A DNA stretch of 64,000 bases from Comamonas testosteroni (GTDB lineage Bacteria > Pseudomonadota > Gammaproteobacteria > Burkholderiales > Burkholderiaceae_C): the NCBI RefSeq assembly GCF_014076415.1, contig NZ_CP043568.1, positions 992,001 to 1,056,000 of the forward strand. Reading direction: 5' to 3'. Both the position numbers and the translations under genes were made by a program. The notes under the pieces are model-generated. The model worked only from the letters and a program-made list of their open reading frames with translations, was not told the DNA's origin and did no database searches. Positions 55,807 to 64,000 of this stretch are shown in pieces; within the stretch, counting starts at the first letter, position 1; each line of letters opens with the position of its first letter.

Positions 55807-57627
55807 TTGTTGCCACAGCCGCCCATGTCATTGACTGAATCCATCCTGCCCCGATCCGTCAAGCCAGCCCAGTACCAGGGGCCTCTGGACTGGCGCACGC
55901 TGGTGCAATGGCTGCAGGAAGACGGTGTGATCACGGCGCATGAGGCAGGGCGCACGGTGGCGCGCTGCTCGGCGGCCGAGAGTGCTCAACTGCCGCTGGT
56001 GCGCCTGGCCAATGTGGGCGTTGTCGGCGCCCAGACCCATCAGCCGCTGGATCTGGAAACCCTGACCCAGTACCTGGCCCAGCGCAGCGGCCTGGCCTAT
56101 CTGCGCATCGACCCGTTGCGCGTGGATGTGGGCCGGGTGGGCGAGGTCATGAGCGCCAGCTATGCCGAGCGCCACAAGGTGCTGCCCGTGCAGGTGACCG
56201 CCAAGGAGGTGGTGATTGCCACGGCCGAGCCCTTCATCACGGACTGGGTGAGCGAAGTCGAGCGGCAGGCCCACCGCAGCGTGCGCTGCGTGGTGGCCAA
56301 TCCGCAGGACATCAAGCGCTATACGGCAGAGTTCTTTGCACTGGCCAAGTCCGTGCGTGCTGCCGAGAAAGCCGGCGGTGCGACCGGTGGCGCGAGCTTC
56401 GAGCAGTTGGTGGAGCTGGGCAAAAGCAACAAGCAGCTCGACGCCAATGACCAGGGCGTGGTGCGCGTGGTGGACTGGCTGTGGCAGTATGCCTTCGACC
56501 AGCGCGCCAGCGACATTCACCTGGAGCCCAGGCGCGAGCAGGGCGTGATCCGCTTTCGCATCGACGGTGTGCTGCATCCGGTCTACCAGATGCCCATGGG
56601 GGTGCTGAACGCGATGGTGGCCCGCGTCAAGCTGCTGGGGCGCATGGACGTGGTGGAAAAGCGCCGCCCGCTGGACGGGCGTATCAAGACGCGCAACCCG
56701 CACGGCGAGGAGGTGGAAATGCGCTTGTCCACCTTGCCCACGGCCTTTGGCGAGAAGATGGTGATGCGCATCTTCGATCCGGAGAATACGGTCAAGAACC
56801 TGGATGCCTTGGGCTTCAGCGCCCATGATGCCCAGCGTTGGGAAGAGCTGGTCAAGCGTCCGCACGGTATCATTCTGGTCACCGGCCCCACGGGCTCGGG
56901 CAAGACCACCACGCTGTATTCCACGCTCAAGCGGGTGGCGACCGAGGAGGTCAATGTCAGCACGGTGGAAGACCCCATCGAAATGATCGAGCCGAGCTTC
57001 AACCAGACCCAGGTTCAGCCCCAGCTCGACTTCGGCTTCACCGAAGGCCTGCGCGCGCTGATGCGCCAGGACCCGGACATCATCATGGTGGGCGAGATCC
57101 GCGATCTGGCCACGGCCGAGATGGCGGTGCAGGCTGCGCTGACCGGCCATCTGGTTTTCTCCACGCTGCACACCAACGATGCTCCCAGCGCCGTCAGCCG
57201 CCTGATGGAGCTGGGCGTGCCCTCCTATCTGATCAACGCCACCTTGCTGGGTGTGCTGGCCCAGCGGCTGGTGCGCACGCTGTGCTCCAGCTGCAAGGTG
57301 CGCGATGAAGACGCAAAACCCGAGGATCTGGCCGAGTCGGTCAGGCCCTGGAAGCTGACCGGCAGCTACCAGCCCTACAAGCCTGTGGGTTGCGAGGACT
57401 GCCGCATGACAGGCTACCGCGGTCGCATGGGCCTGTACGAGCTTCTCACGGTCACCGAGGCCCTCAAGAAGCAGATTCACGATGCCCCATCCATGGACGT
57501 TCTGCGCCGTCAGGCCGTGCAGGACGGCATGCGTCCCCTGCGTCTGGCAGGGGCCCTGCGAGTGGCAGAAGGTGTGACCACCTTGCCCGAAGTGCTGGCC
57601 TGCACGCCGCTGATGAGCGAAATCTGA
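55807..57627 (+). CDS. GspE/PilB-type secretion ATPase
   Basis: 606-aa hexameric ATPase. N-terminal MshEN-like domain (about 20-180), linker, then ATPase: Walker A GPTGSGKTTTLYS (about 360), Asp box EDPIEMIEPSFNQTQV, Walker B DPDIIMVGEIRD, His box TGHLVFSTLHTND, and a Cys4 zinc insert (CSSC, CEDC, about 497-535). Energises type IV pilus or type II secretion assembly. No pilus or secretion genes flank it, so it works with components encoded elsewhere. Confidence 0.93.
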   Translation: MLPQPPMSLTESILPRSVKPAQYQGPLDWRTLVQWLQEDGVITAHEAGRTVARCSAAESAQLPLVRLANVGVVGAQTHQPLDLETLTQYLAQRSGLAYLRIDPLRVDVGRVGEVMSASYAERHKVLPVQVTAKEVVIATAEPFITDWVSEVERQAHRSVRCVVANPQDIKRYTAEFFALAKSVRAAEKAGGATGGASFEQLVELGKSNKQLDANDQGVVRVVDWLWQYAFDQRASDIHLEPRREQGVIRFRIDGVLHPVYQMPMGVLNAMVARVKLLGRMDVVEKRRPLDGRIKTRNPHGEEVEMRLSTLPTAFGEKMVMRIFDPENTVKNLDALGFSAHDAQRWEELVKRPHGIILVTGPTGSGKTTTLYSTLKRVATEEVNVSTVEDPIEMIEPSFNQTQVQPQLDFGFTEGLRALMRQDPDIIMVGEIRDLATAEMAVQAALTGHLVFSTLHTNDAPSAVSRLMELGVPSYLINATLLGVLAQRLVRTLCSSCKVRDEDAKPEDLAESVRPWKLTGSYQPYKPVGCEDCRMTGYRGRMGLYELLTVTEALKKQIHDAPSMDVLRRQAVQDGMRPLRLAGALRVAEGVTTLPEVLACTPLMSEI

Positions 57628-57818
57628 GAGTCTGGGTGCAAGTGCTTGCTTCTGGTTTTTCGTAGTAAGAAAAGGCCGGTACTGGCCTGGGCTGAATGCG
57701 GTAAATGTGTACAAAACGTCGGCATTAGGGTATGCCCTTTGTAGGTGGAATCCACATCAATTTGGCATATCTATGAAACGAGAATCGCCAAGTCGTGATT
57801 TCCGTAAGGAGACGTTTT

Positions 57819-58307
57819 GTGAAAATCAAGAGCCAAAAAGACTTTTTCTCCGGTCTGATGTTCTTGGCCGTCGGTCTCGCATTTGCGATCGGCGCGTCCA
57901 ACTACACCATTGGCACCGGCGCCCGTATGGGTCCAGGTTACTTCCCTCTGATCCTGGGTGTGCTCATGGCCATCCTGGGTGCAGCCATCTGCGTCGGCGG
58001 CCTGACCAAGGGCCCCGAAGGTGGTGACAAGATCGGCAAGTGGGCCTGGAAGCCTGTGTTCTTCATCCTGGCTGCCAACTTTGCCTTCGGCATCTTGTTG
58101 GTGGGTGTGCCTGCTGTGGGTATCCCTCAGTTCGGTCTGATCATCGCCATCTACGCGCTGGTCTTCATCGCCAGCCTGGCAGGTCAGACTTTCAACCTCA
58201 AGGAAACAGCAGTCCTGGCCACCATCCTGGCCGTGGGCAGCTATTTCGCTTTCGTGTGGGCGCTGAATCTGCAGTTCCCCGTGTGGCCTAGCTTCATCGC
58301 TGGCTAA
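57819..58307 (+). CDS. tctB: Tripartite tricarboxylate transporter small subunit TctB
   Basis: 162 aa from GTG 57819, with AAGGAG about 8 bp upstream; GTG 57795 is less supported. Four membrane helices. Start KIKSQKDFFSGLMFLAVG, with MGPGYFPLILGVLMAILG typical of TctB. Pairs with TctA 15 bp downstream. No TctC is adjacent. Confidence 0.93.
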   Translation: MKIKSQKDFFSGLMFLAVGLAFAIGASNYTIGTGARMGPGYFPLILGVLMAILGAAICVGGLTKGPEGGDKIGKWAWKPVFFILAANFAFGILLVGVPAVGIPQFGLIIAIYALVFIASLAGQTFNLKETAVLATILAVGSYFAFVWALNLQFPVWPSFIAG

Positions 58308-58322
58308 TCAGGAGCATCGTCC

Positions 58323-59834
58323 ATGGATCTGATTCAGAACTTGTCGACGGGTTTTGGCGTGGCTTTCACGTTCCAGAACCTGATCTACTGCTTTGTGGGC
58401 TGTCTGCTCGGTACGCTGATCGGTGTGCTGCCAGGTATTGGCCCAGTGGCGACCATCGCCATGCTGCTGCCCGCCACTTACGCTCTGCCCCCTGTGGCGG
58501 CGCTGATCATGCTGGCTGGTATTTACTACGGCGCCCAGTACGGTGGCTCCACCACCGCCATTCTGGTGAACCTGCCAGGTGAATCCTCGTCGGTGGTGAC
58601 CGTGATCGACGGCTACCAGATGGCGCGCAAGGGCCGGGCGGGGCCCGCGTTGGCGGCAGCCGGTATCGGCTCCTTCTTCGCTGGCTGCGTGGGCACCGTC
58701 ATCCTGGCTGCCTTCGCTCCTCCGCTGACCGAAGTCGCTTTCAAGTTCGGCCCTGCCGAGTACTTCTCGCTGATGACCCTGGGCCTGATCGGTGCCGTGG
58801 TGCTGGCTTCCGGCTCGCTGCTCAAGGCGATCGCCATGATCGTGCTGGGTCTGCTGCTGGGCATGGTCGGTACCGACGTGAACTCCGGCGTGGCTCGTTA
58901 CAGCTTCGACATTCCTGAGTTGACCGACGGCATTGACTTCGTCGTGATCGCCATGGGTGTGTTCGGTTACGGTGAAATCATTGCCAACCTGTCCAAGCCC
59001 GACGACGAGCGCGAAGTGTTCGCCGCCAAGGTGACCGGTCTGATGCCTACAGGCGAAGACTTCAAGCGCATGATTCCTGCCATGCTGCGCGGTACGGCCC
59101 TGGGTTCGGCCCTGGGTATCCTGCCCGGTGGCGGTGCCATGCTGTCGGCCTTTGCCGCCTACACCATCGAGAAGAAGACCAAGCTGAAGCCCGGCGAAGT
59201 TCCTTTCGGTCAAGGCAATATCCGTGGCGTGTGCGCTCCCGAGTCGGCCAACAATGCCGGTTCGCAGACATCGTTCATTCCTCTGCTGACTCTGGGTATC
59301 CCTCCCAACGCCGTGATGGCGCTGATGGTGGGTGCCATGACGATCCACAACATCCAGCCCGGTCCTCAGGTGATGACCAGCAACCCAGAACTGTTCTGGG
59401 GTCTGATCGCCTCCATGTGGATTGGCAACCTGATGCTGATCATCTTGAACCTGCCGCTGATCGGCGTCTGGATCAAGCTGCTGACCGTGCCCTATCGCTG
59501 GCTGTTCCCGTCCATCGTGCTGTTCTGCGCGATCGGCGTGTACGGTACCAACAACAACGCATGGGACGTGTGGATGGTCGGTATCTTCGGCTTCATCGGC
59601 TATGTGTTCCACAAGCTGGGTACCGAACCCGCTCCCCTGCTGCTGGGCTTCATCCTGGGCCCGATGATGGAAGAAAACCTGCGCCGAGCCCTGCTGCTGT
59701 CGCGTGGTGACTGGTCCGTGTTCGTGACGCGTCCCATCTCCGCCTGCCTGCTGGCTGCCGCCGTGGTGCTGCTGGTGATCGTGCTGATGCCCGCAGTGAA
59801 GAACAAGCGTGAAGAAGCTTTCGTGGAAGACTGA
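58323..59834 (+). CDS. tctA: Tripartite tricarboxylate transporter large subunit TctA
   Basis: 503 aa with about 11-12 membrane helices. Family motifs GVLPGIGPVATIAMLLP and YYGAQYGGSTTAILVNLPGE near the N-terminus, and EsaNNAgsqtsfiPLLTLGIP centrally. With TctB and a Bug-type binding protein it takes up tri- or dicarboxylates using a membrane gradient. A strong terminator follows. Confidence 0.96.
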   Translation: MDLIQNLSTGFGVAFTFQNLIYCFVGCLLGTLIGVLPGIGPVATIAMLLPATYALPPVAALIMLAGIYYGAQYGGSTTAILVNLPGESSSVVTVIDGYQMARKGRAGPALAAAGIGSFFAGCVGTVILAAFAPPLTEVAFKFGPAEYFSLMTLGLIGAVVLASGSLLKAIAMIVLGLLLGMVGTDVNSGVARYSFDIPELTDGIDFVVIAMGVFGYGEIIANLSKPDDEREVFAAKVTGLMPTGEDFKRMIPAMLRGTALGSALGILPGGGAMLSAFAAYTIEKKTKLKPGEVPFGQGNIRGVCAPESANNAGSQTSFIPLLTLGIPPNAVMALMVGAMTIHNIQPGPQVMTSNPELFWGLIASMWIGNLMLIILNLPLIGVWIKLLTVPYRWLFPSIVLFCAIGVYGTNNNAWDVWMVGIFGFIGYVFHKLGTEPAPLLLGFILGPMMEENLRRALLLSRGDWSVFVTRPISACLLAAAVVLLVIVLMPAVKNKREEAFVED

Positions 59835-59861
59835 TCGTCAACCTGATCGCTGATCATCGTT

Positions 59862-59890
59862 AAAGCGGCCCTTCCGGGGCCGCTTTTTTT
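59862..59890 (+). terminator. Terminator after tctA
   Basis: GCGGCCC / GGGCCGC hairpin with a seven-T tail, about 28 bp after the tctA stop. Confidence 0.92.
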
Positions 59891-59960
59891 ATATGAGGAC
59901 CTTTGTTTCTGGGACTATGGATTCGGGCGGCAAAATAGCTGCAGTTATTCGAAAGATTGC

Positions 59961-61268
59961 ATGGCCTTGTCTTTATTGCCCGCGCAGCACCCTCAGCGGG
60001 TCTTGCTACACAACGAAATTCATGCCCGTCCTGCGGAAATCATGCAGGCCCCTCTGGCCATCTCGCATATCGTGATGCTCACCGATGCGGCCCAGCGTGA
60101 AGCCAGCCGCGAGCATGTGGCCGCCCTGCTGCGCAACCACCATCGCCCTTTGCCCGATGCGGCAACCACCCATGTGCTGATCGATCTGGGGGCGTTTCGC
60201 CTGCGTTGGGAGCAGCACACCGAGTTCGTGGCCTGGACCTTCACCACGCCCATGGCGCAGGCCGGTGTGGCCGATGTGCGCGAGCCCGAGACAGCCATCG
60301 ACGCCGTGCCGCGCGACTGGCTGGCCGCCCTGCCGGGGCAGTGCCTGAGCAGCCTGCATCTGTGGGCGCTGAACGAGCAGGATGTGGACCCGCAGTATCT
60401 GATGCGTCATATGTTGCAGGCCGATACCCTGGTCGGCTCGCGCGTCTCCGGCGGTGCAGGGGCCATCTACACCGACTTTGCGATTCACCCCGATGGTTTC
60501 TCGCGCATGCTGCTGCTGGCGGGTGCCGATCTGTCCCCGCGCCGCCTGGGTCGTCTGGTGCAGCGCGTGCTGGAGATCGAAACCTATCGCATGGCGGCGC
60601 TGCTGGGCCTGCCCGCCGCACGCAAGGCAGCAGCCGTGCTGGCCACGGCCGAGCGTGAACTGGCCGAGCTGGCCAATGCCATTCGCGCGGCCGACCGCGA
60701 CACCGAGCCGGCGCTGCTGGACCGCCTGACCCGGCTGGCCGGCCAGGTGGAGAGCGAGTATGCGGCCACGCATTCGCGTTTTTCAGCCAGTTCCGCCTAT
60801 TTCGAGCTGGTAGACAGGCGTATTCAGGAAATTCAGGAGACGCGGGTGGATGGCATCCAGACCATCCGTGAATTCATGGACCGGCGACTGACGCCTGCGC
60901 GCGCGACCTGCGAATGGGCGACACGCCGCCAGAATGCATTGTCCGAGCGAGTCTCCCGTGTCAGCAGTCTGTTGCGCACGCGTGTCGAGATCGAGCAGCA
61001 GCAAAGCAGCCAGCAGCTGCTGGGCACCATGAACGACCGCCAGGGCACCCAGCTCAAGCTGCAGTCCACGGTGGAAGGCCTGTCGGTCGCGGCCATCACC
61101 TACTACATCACCGGCCTGATCAGCTATCTGGCCAAGGGCGGGCAGAAGCTGGGCTGGCCCTGGTCGCCCGAGTCGACGGCGGCCGTGGCCATTCCGGTTG
61201 TGGCACTGGGCGTCTGGTGGTCGCTGCGCAGGCTGCACCACAAGCTGTTTCATGGTCGCAGTCATTGA
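59961..61268 (+). CDS. DUF3422-family membrane protein
   Basis: 435 aa. N-terminal start HPQRVLLHNEIHARP is diagnostic of DUF3422. Central helical part, about 220-360, likely coiled coil (RETRVDGIQTIREFMDRRL... VSRVSSLLRTRVEIEQQQ). Two C-terminal membrane helices about 372-393 and 405-425. Function unknown across Proteobacteria; no operon partner is evident. Confidence 0.88.
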   Translation: MALSLLPAQHPQRVLLHNEIHARPAEIMQAPLAISHIVMLTDAAQREASREHVAALLRNHHRPLPDAATTHVLIDLGAFRLRWEQHTEFVAWTFTTPMAQAGVADVREPETAIDAVPRDWLAALPGQCLSSLHLWALNEQDVDPQYLMRHMLQADTLVGSRVSGGAGAIYTDFAIHPDGFSRMLLLAGADLSPRRLGRLVQRVLEIETYRMAALLGLPAARKAAAVLATAERELAELANAIRAADRDTEPALLDRLTRLAGQVESEYAATHSRFSASSAYFELVDRRIQEIQETRVDGIQTIREFMDRRLTPARATCEWATRRQNALSERVSRVSSLLRTRVEIEQQQSSQQLLGTMNDRQGTQLKLQSTVEGLSVAAITYYITGLISYLAKGGQKLGWPWSPESTAAVAIPVVALGVWWSLRRLHHKLFHGRSH

Positions 61269-61374
61269 GCATGAAATTGGATGCCAGCGCTTTCTGATAA
61301 AGCTCTAGCAGTTATTGATTTTGATAGCGTCGGGCAGTTTGTCCGGCTTGGAAACTGTGTGAAAGGACACTGAC

Positions 61375-62172
61375 ATGGACTTTGGTATCGCCGGGCGCTG
61401 GGCTCTGGTCTGCGGCGCCAGCAAGGGTTTGGGTTTTGGCTGCGCCAAGGCCCTGGCCGAAGAGGGCGTGAATCTGGTCATCAACGCCAGAAATGACGAG
61501 GCATTGCAGCTGGCCGTGCAGAAGCTGCAAGCCGTTGCTCCTCAGATCAAGGTCATCGGTGTCGCTGCAGACATCACCACGCCAGAAGGTCGCACGGCAG
61601 TGTTCGAAGCCGCCGGCGGCCCGGGCAAGGATTACGACATCGTCGTGACCAACGCCGGCGGCCCGCCTCCCGGCGACTTCCGTACCTGGGATCGTGAGGC
61701 CTGGATCAAGGCCGTGGACGCCAATATGCTGACCCCCATCGAGCTGATCAAGGCTACGGTGGATGGCATGGCCGAGCGTGGCTTCGGTCGCATCGTCAAC
61801 ATCACCTCCAGCGCGGTGAAGGCGCCCATCGACATCCTGGGCCTGTCCAACGGTGCGCGCAGCGGTCTGACGGGCTTTGTGGCCGGCCTGGCGCGTTCGG
61901 GCATTGCCGCCAAGGGCGTGACCATCAACAGCATACTGCCCGGCAAGTTCGACACCGACCGTCTGGTGGCAACCCATCAGGCAGCGGCCAACAAGACCGG
62001 CCAGGACCTGGATGCCGTGCGCCAGGCCCAGGCTGCCCAGATCCCTGCCAAGCGCTTTGGCACGGCCGAAGAGTTCGGCGCCATCTGTGCCTTCCTGTGC
62101 AGCCGCCAGGCCGGCTATATGACGGGCCAGAATATCCTGCCCGACGGCGGGCTGTATCCCGGCACTTACTGA
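61375..62172 (+). CDS. Short-chain dehydrogenase/reductase
   Basis: 265-aa classical SDR. Cofactor site CGASKGLGFGCAKALAEEG (about residue 14), NAGGPPPG in place of the usual NNAG, and INSILPG near the C-terminus. The Ser is in ITSSAVKAP; the usual catalytic YxxxK is replaced by LSNGARSGL, so Tyr and Lys are absent at that place. Related FabG-like proteins share the NAGGPP and loss of Tyr, so catalysis may be altered. Substrate unknown. Confidence 0.88.
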   Translation: MDFGIAGRWALVCGASKGLGFGCAKALAEEGVNLVINARNDEALQLAVQKLQAVAPQIKVIGVAADITTPEGRTAVFEAAGGPGKDYDIVVTNAGGPPPGDFRTWDREAWIKAVDANMLTPIELIKATVDGMAERGFGRIVNITSSAVKAPIDILGLSNGARSGLTGFVAGLARSGIAAKGVTINSILPGKFDTDRLVATHQAAANKTGQDLDAVRQAQAAQIPAKRFGTAEEFGAICAFLCSRQAGYMTGQNILPDGGLYPGTY

Positions 62173-62196
62173 TCGCTGATCAACGGCCGAAACGAC

Positions 62197-62220
62197 AAAG
62201 CCCCGCAATGCGGGGCTTTT
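62197..62220. terminator. Terminator between SDR and EamA exporter
   Basis: AAAGCCCCGC / GCGGGGCTTTT with 3-nt loop; the two genes converge here, and A/T tails on both sides allow it to act in both directions. Confidence 0.9.
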
Positions 62221-62238
62221 GTCTGGGTGGGCGGCCGT

Positions 62239-63138
62239 TTATTTGCGGGATGACACGACGATGCCGATCACGATCAGCGCAAACGCAAGCGCGTGGTAGA
62301 GGTGCGGGGTTTCGCCGAGCACGGGAATCGACAGCAGGGCCGTGAACAGCGGAATCAGATTGCCGAAGAAGCCCGCAATGGCGGGCGTGGAGCGCTGAAC
62401 GCCCATGCCCCAGAAGCGATAGGCCAGAATGGCCGGGCCCACGGCGATGAACAGCAAGCTGCCCAGCAGCGGCCAGCCCGGCACGAAGCGGAACTCGCCC
62501 AGCAAGGCTTCGCCGCCCGTGAAAAGGCCGGACCAGAGCAGGCCGAAAACGATCTGCGTGAGCAGAAAGCTGGCCCAGTGCGATTTCACTTCCTGCGGGC
62601 CGCTGCTGCGCGACAGCAGCCAGGTGTAGAAAGCCCAGGCGATGGTGGCCAGCACCATGAACAGGTCGCCGGGTACAAAGCGCAGAGCAAGCAGCGTCTG
62701 CCAGTCGCCGCGCGACATCACCACCGCCACACCCAGCACCGACAGCAAAGCTCCGCCCATCTGCCGGCGGCTGATGCGAATGCCCCAGCACAGCCGGCCT
62801 ATGGCCAGCATCCAGACCGGCATGCTCGAGCTCACCAGCGTCACATTCAGCGGGGTCGAGGTCTTCAGCGCCAGGTACAGCAAGGCGTTGTAGCAGCCTA
62901 TGCCCAGCAGTCCCAGCAGCATGTACTGCCGCCACAGCGGCCAGATCGGACTGTCTTTGCGCAGCACCCGCCATGCCAGCGGCAGCAGCAGCACAAAGGC
63001 GATGCACCAGCGCAGGAAGTTGAGTGCAAAGGGCGAGATCAGATCGTGAGCAAGGCGGCCCACGATGGCATTGCCGGCCCACAGTGCCGGAGCCAGGCTG
63101 AGCATGGCGACCGTGGCGGGTTTCAGGGGGGAATTCAT
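62239..63138 (-). CDS. EamA-family (DMT) transporter
   Basis: 299 aa from ATG 63138 (MNSPLKPATVAMLSLAPALWAGNAIVGRL); an upstream start would add 15 residues. About ten membrane helices in two EamA repeats; second repeat starts near FVPGDLFMVLATIAWAFYTWLLSR. Typically exports amino acids or other metabolites. Last residues VSSRK are basic. Confidence 0.9.
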   Translation of the reverse strand: MNSPLKPATVAMLSLAPALWAGNAIVGRLAHDLISPFALNFLRWCIAFVLLLPLAWRVLRKDSPIWPLWRQYMLLGLLGIGCYNALLYLALKTSTPLNVTLVSSSMPVWMLAIGRLCWGIRISRRQMGGALLSVLGVAVVMSRGDWQTLLALRFVPGDLFMVLATIAWAFYTWLLSRSSGPQEVKSHWASFLLTQIVFGLLWSGLFTGGEALLGEFRFVPGWPLLGSLLFIAVGPAILAYRFWGMGVQRSTPAIAGFFGNLIPLFTALLSIPVLGETPHLYHALAFALIVIGIVVSSRK

Positions 63139-63288
63139 GGGTTGCCACTGTAACGTGCGACCGTTGGTCTTTGGGCCTGTCACACCGTGTGGCGGCGGCA
63201 GTTGGCGGCAAACTGGCGAGCATCAATAGTGATGCAAGCCTTCCCGTTTTGCGAAGCTGAGCACAATGCAGTGCATGGGAGATTTTTC

Positions 63289-64000
63289 ATGAAGCAGCAA
63301 ACCACGTCGCTCCAGCAGCAATGGCTGCAAGCACAGCATGCCATGGCCTGCAGGCAGCCTCTGCGTCCGCGCCAGCCGCTGTGCATTGATGATCAACAGA
63401 TCGGCAGTATCGAGGAAGACTTCGCTCGGAAGCTGGGGGAGGAGCTGCTGGCGGTGCACGAGGTCGACTTGCAGTCGGTTGCCGGGCAATGGCTTCTGAT
63501 GGGCGAGGGCGGGGCGACCGAGAATCTGAACCGGCTGGCCCTGGCCATGCGCAGTGCCGGCCTTGCCGGGGCCTGGCGCAATGAACAGTTGGCGGTCTGC
63601 AATGCGCAAGGCCAGCAACTGGCAACCGTCGAGCGTGGTGCCGTGCGGCCACTGGGCATCGCCACCAGAGCCGTGCATCTGGTGGGCGTTTGTGCGGATG
63701 GCTCGATCTGGGTGCAGCAGCGCTCGGAGGACAAGGCCAACAACCCCGGCATGTGGGATACCCTGATGGGCGGCATGGTCTCGGCGGCAGATGGTTTGGC
63801 CGAGGCGCTGGCGCGTGAAACCTGGGAGGAGGCCGGTCTGCATGTGGCAGAACTCGGCGAGCTTCGGCACGGCGGAAATGTGATGTTCGCAAGACCCAGC
63901 GACGAAGCAGAGGGGCAGGGCTATATGGTCGAGCGCATAGACTGGTTCTCGGCCCTGGTGCCCGATGCGCTGCAGCCTGTGAATCAGGATGGCGAGGTAC
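63289..64000 (+). CDS. NUDIX hydrolase, cut by the window end
   Basis: At least 237 aa from ATG 63289, open to the last base. An N-terminal DUF4743-like region (about 1-125) precedes the NUDIX domain; the NUDIX box GGMVSAADGLAEALARETWEEAGL (residues about 163-186; consensus G-x5-E-x7-REUXEExGU, with the first Glu shifted) is visible. Members with this architecture include thiamine-diphosphate-type and Tnr3-like pyrophosphatases. Substrate cannot be assigned without the C-terminus. Confidence 0.85.
   Translation, partial: MKQQTTSLQQQWLQAQHAMACRQPLRPRQPLCIDDQQIGSIEEDFARKLGEELLAVHEVDLQSVAGQWLLMGEGGATENLNRLALAMRSAGLAGAWRNEQLAVCNAQGQQLATVERGAVRPLGIATRAVHLVGVCADGSIWVQQRSEDKANNPGMWDTLMGGMVSAADGLAEALARETWEEAGLHVAELGELRHGGNVMFARPSDEAEGQGYMVERIDWFSALVPDALQPVNQDGEV

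Noticed and set aside
55828..57714. 628-aa open frame antisense to the secretion ATPase
   Set aside because: His/Gln/Gly-rich shadow frame of the ATPase, which has all its catalytic motifs on the + strand.

Overview
The window looks like chromosome from a Comamonadaceae betaproteobacterium, most likely Comamonas. The reasons are the high-GC coding style, the gene order (mutM-GTPase-mutY, nadK-recN-rapZ, recJ, lolCD), the tripartite tricarboxylate transporter and Bug proteins, and a DUF3422 gene. Genus and species are inferred from gene content; no search was run.

Core block 1 (1-13.0 kb): mutM, a dynamin-like GTPase and mutY form one + strand unit. It converges on a - strand unit running nadK-recN-rapZ-creB-creC, followed by creD and a small overlapping ORF. 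A perfect CreB-type direct repeat lies upstream of creD. hrcA is divergent from nadK.

Genomic island (13.03-28.79 kb): this is the most unusual part. A tRNA gene with anticodon CAU (most like tRNA-Ile2) is cut in its anticodon loop. Its 5' half is at 12994-13033 and its 3' half at 28785-28830, and joining them gives one 77-nt tRNA. The two junctions fit tyrosine-recombinase integration at an anticodon loop. Just inside the left end the island carries its own complete, differently sequenced tRNA(CAU) with a terminator, apparently replacing the gene it broke. The cargo is a 951-aa HD-GYP phosphodiesterase, a small catalytic-domain-only tyrosine recombinase, a monooxygenase-like gene with a divergent GlxA-type regulator, and an overlapping diguanylate cyclase / YfiR / TonB-dependent receptor operon. 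IS3, IS5 and IS1182-type elements and several IS fragments are interspersed. The island thus encodes synthesis, degradation and probable outer-membrane control of cyclic di-GMP. Its DGC-YfiR-receptor segment is visibly AT-richer than the flanks.

Core block 2 (28.9-46.2 kb): tRNA-Arg(ACG); a response regulator / FecR-LysM / CHASE2-kinase signalling unit; trpS with an unusual C-terminal extension; an M50 protease; a short chemoreceptor; yciO and a PHP phosphoesterase; two tandem chemoreceptors sharing a 764-bp identical segment; recJ and its overlapping partner.

Core block 3 (46.2-64 kb): sulfatase, Bug-type binding protein and divergent MarR regulator; lolC-lolD; a soluble double-PAS chemoreceptor; tatD; hypoxanthine-DNA glycosylase; a spermidine-synthase-like protein; a FlxA-like coiled coil; an orphan PilB/GspE ATPase; tctB-tctA without tctC; DUF3422; an SDR; an EamA exporter; and a NUDIX protein cut by the window end.
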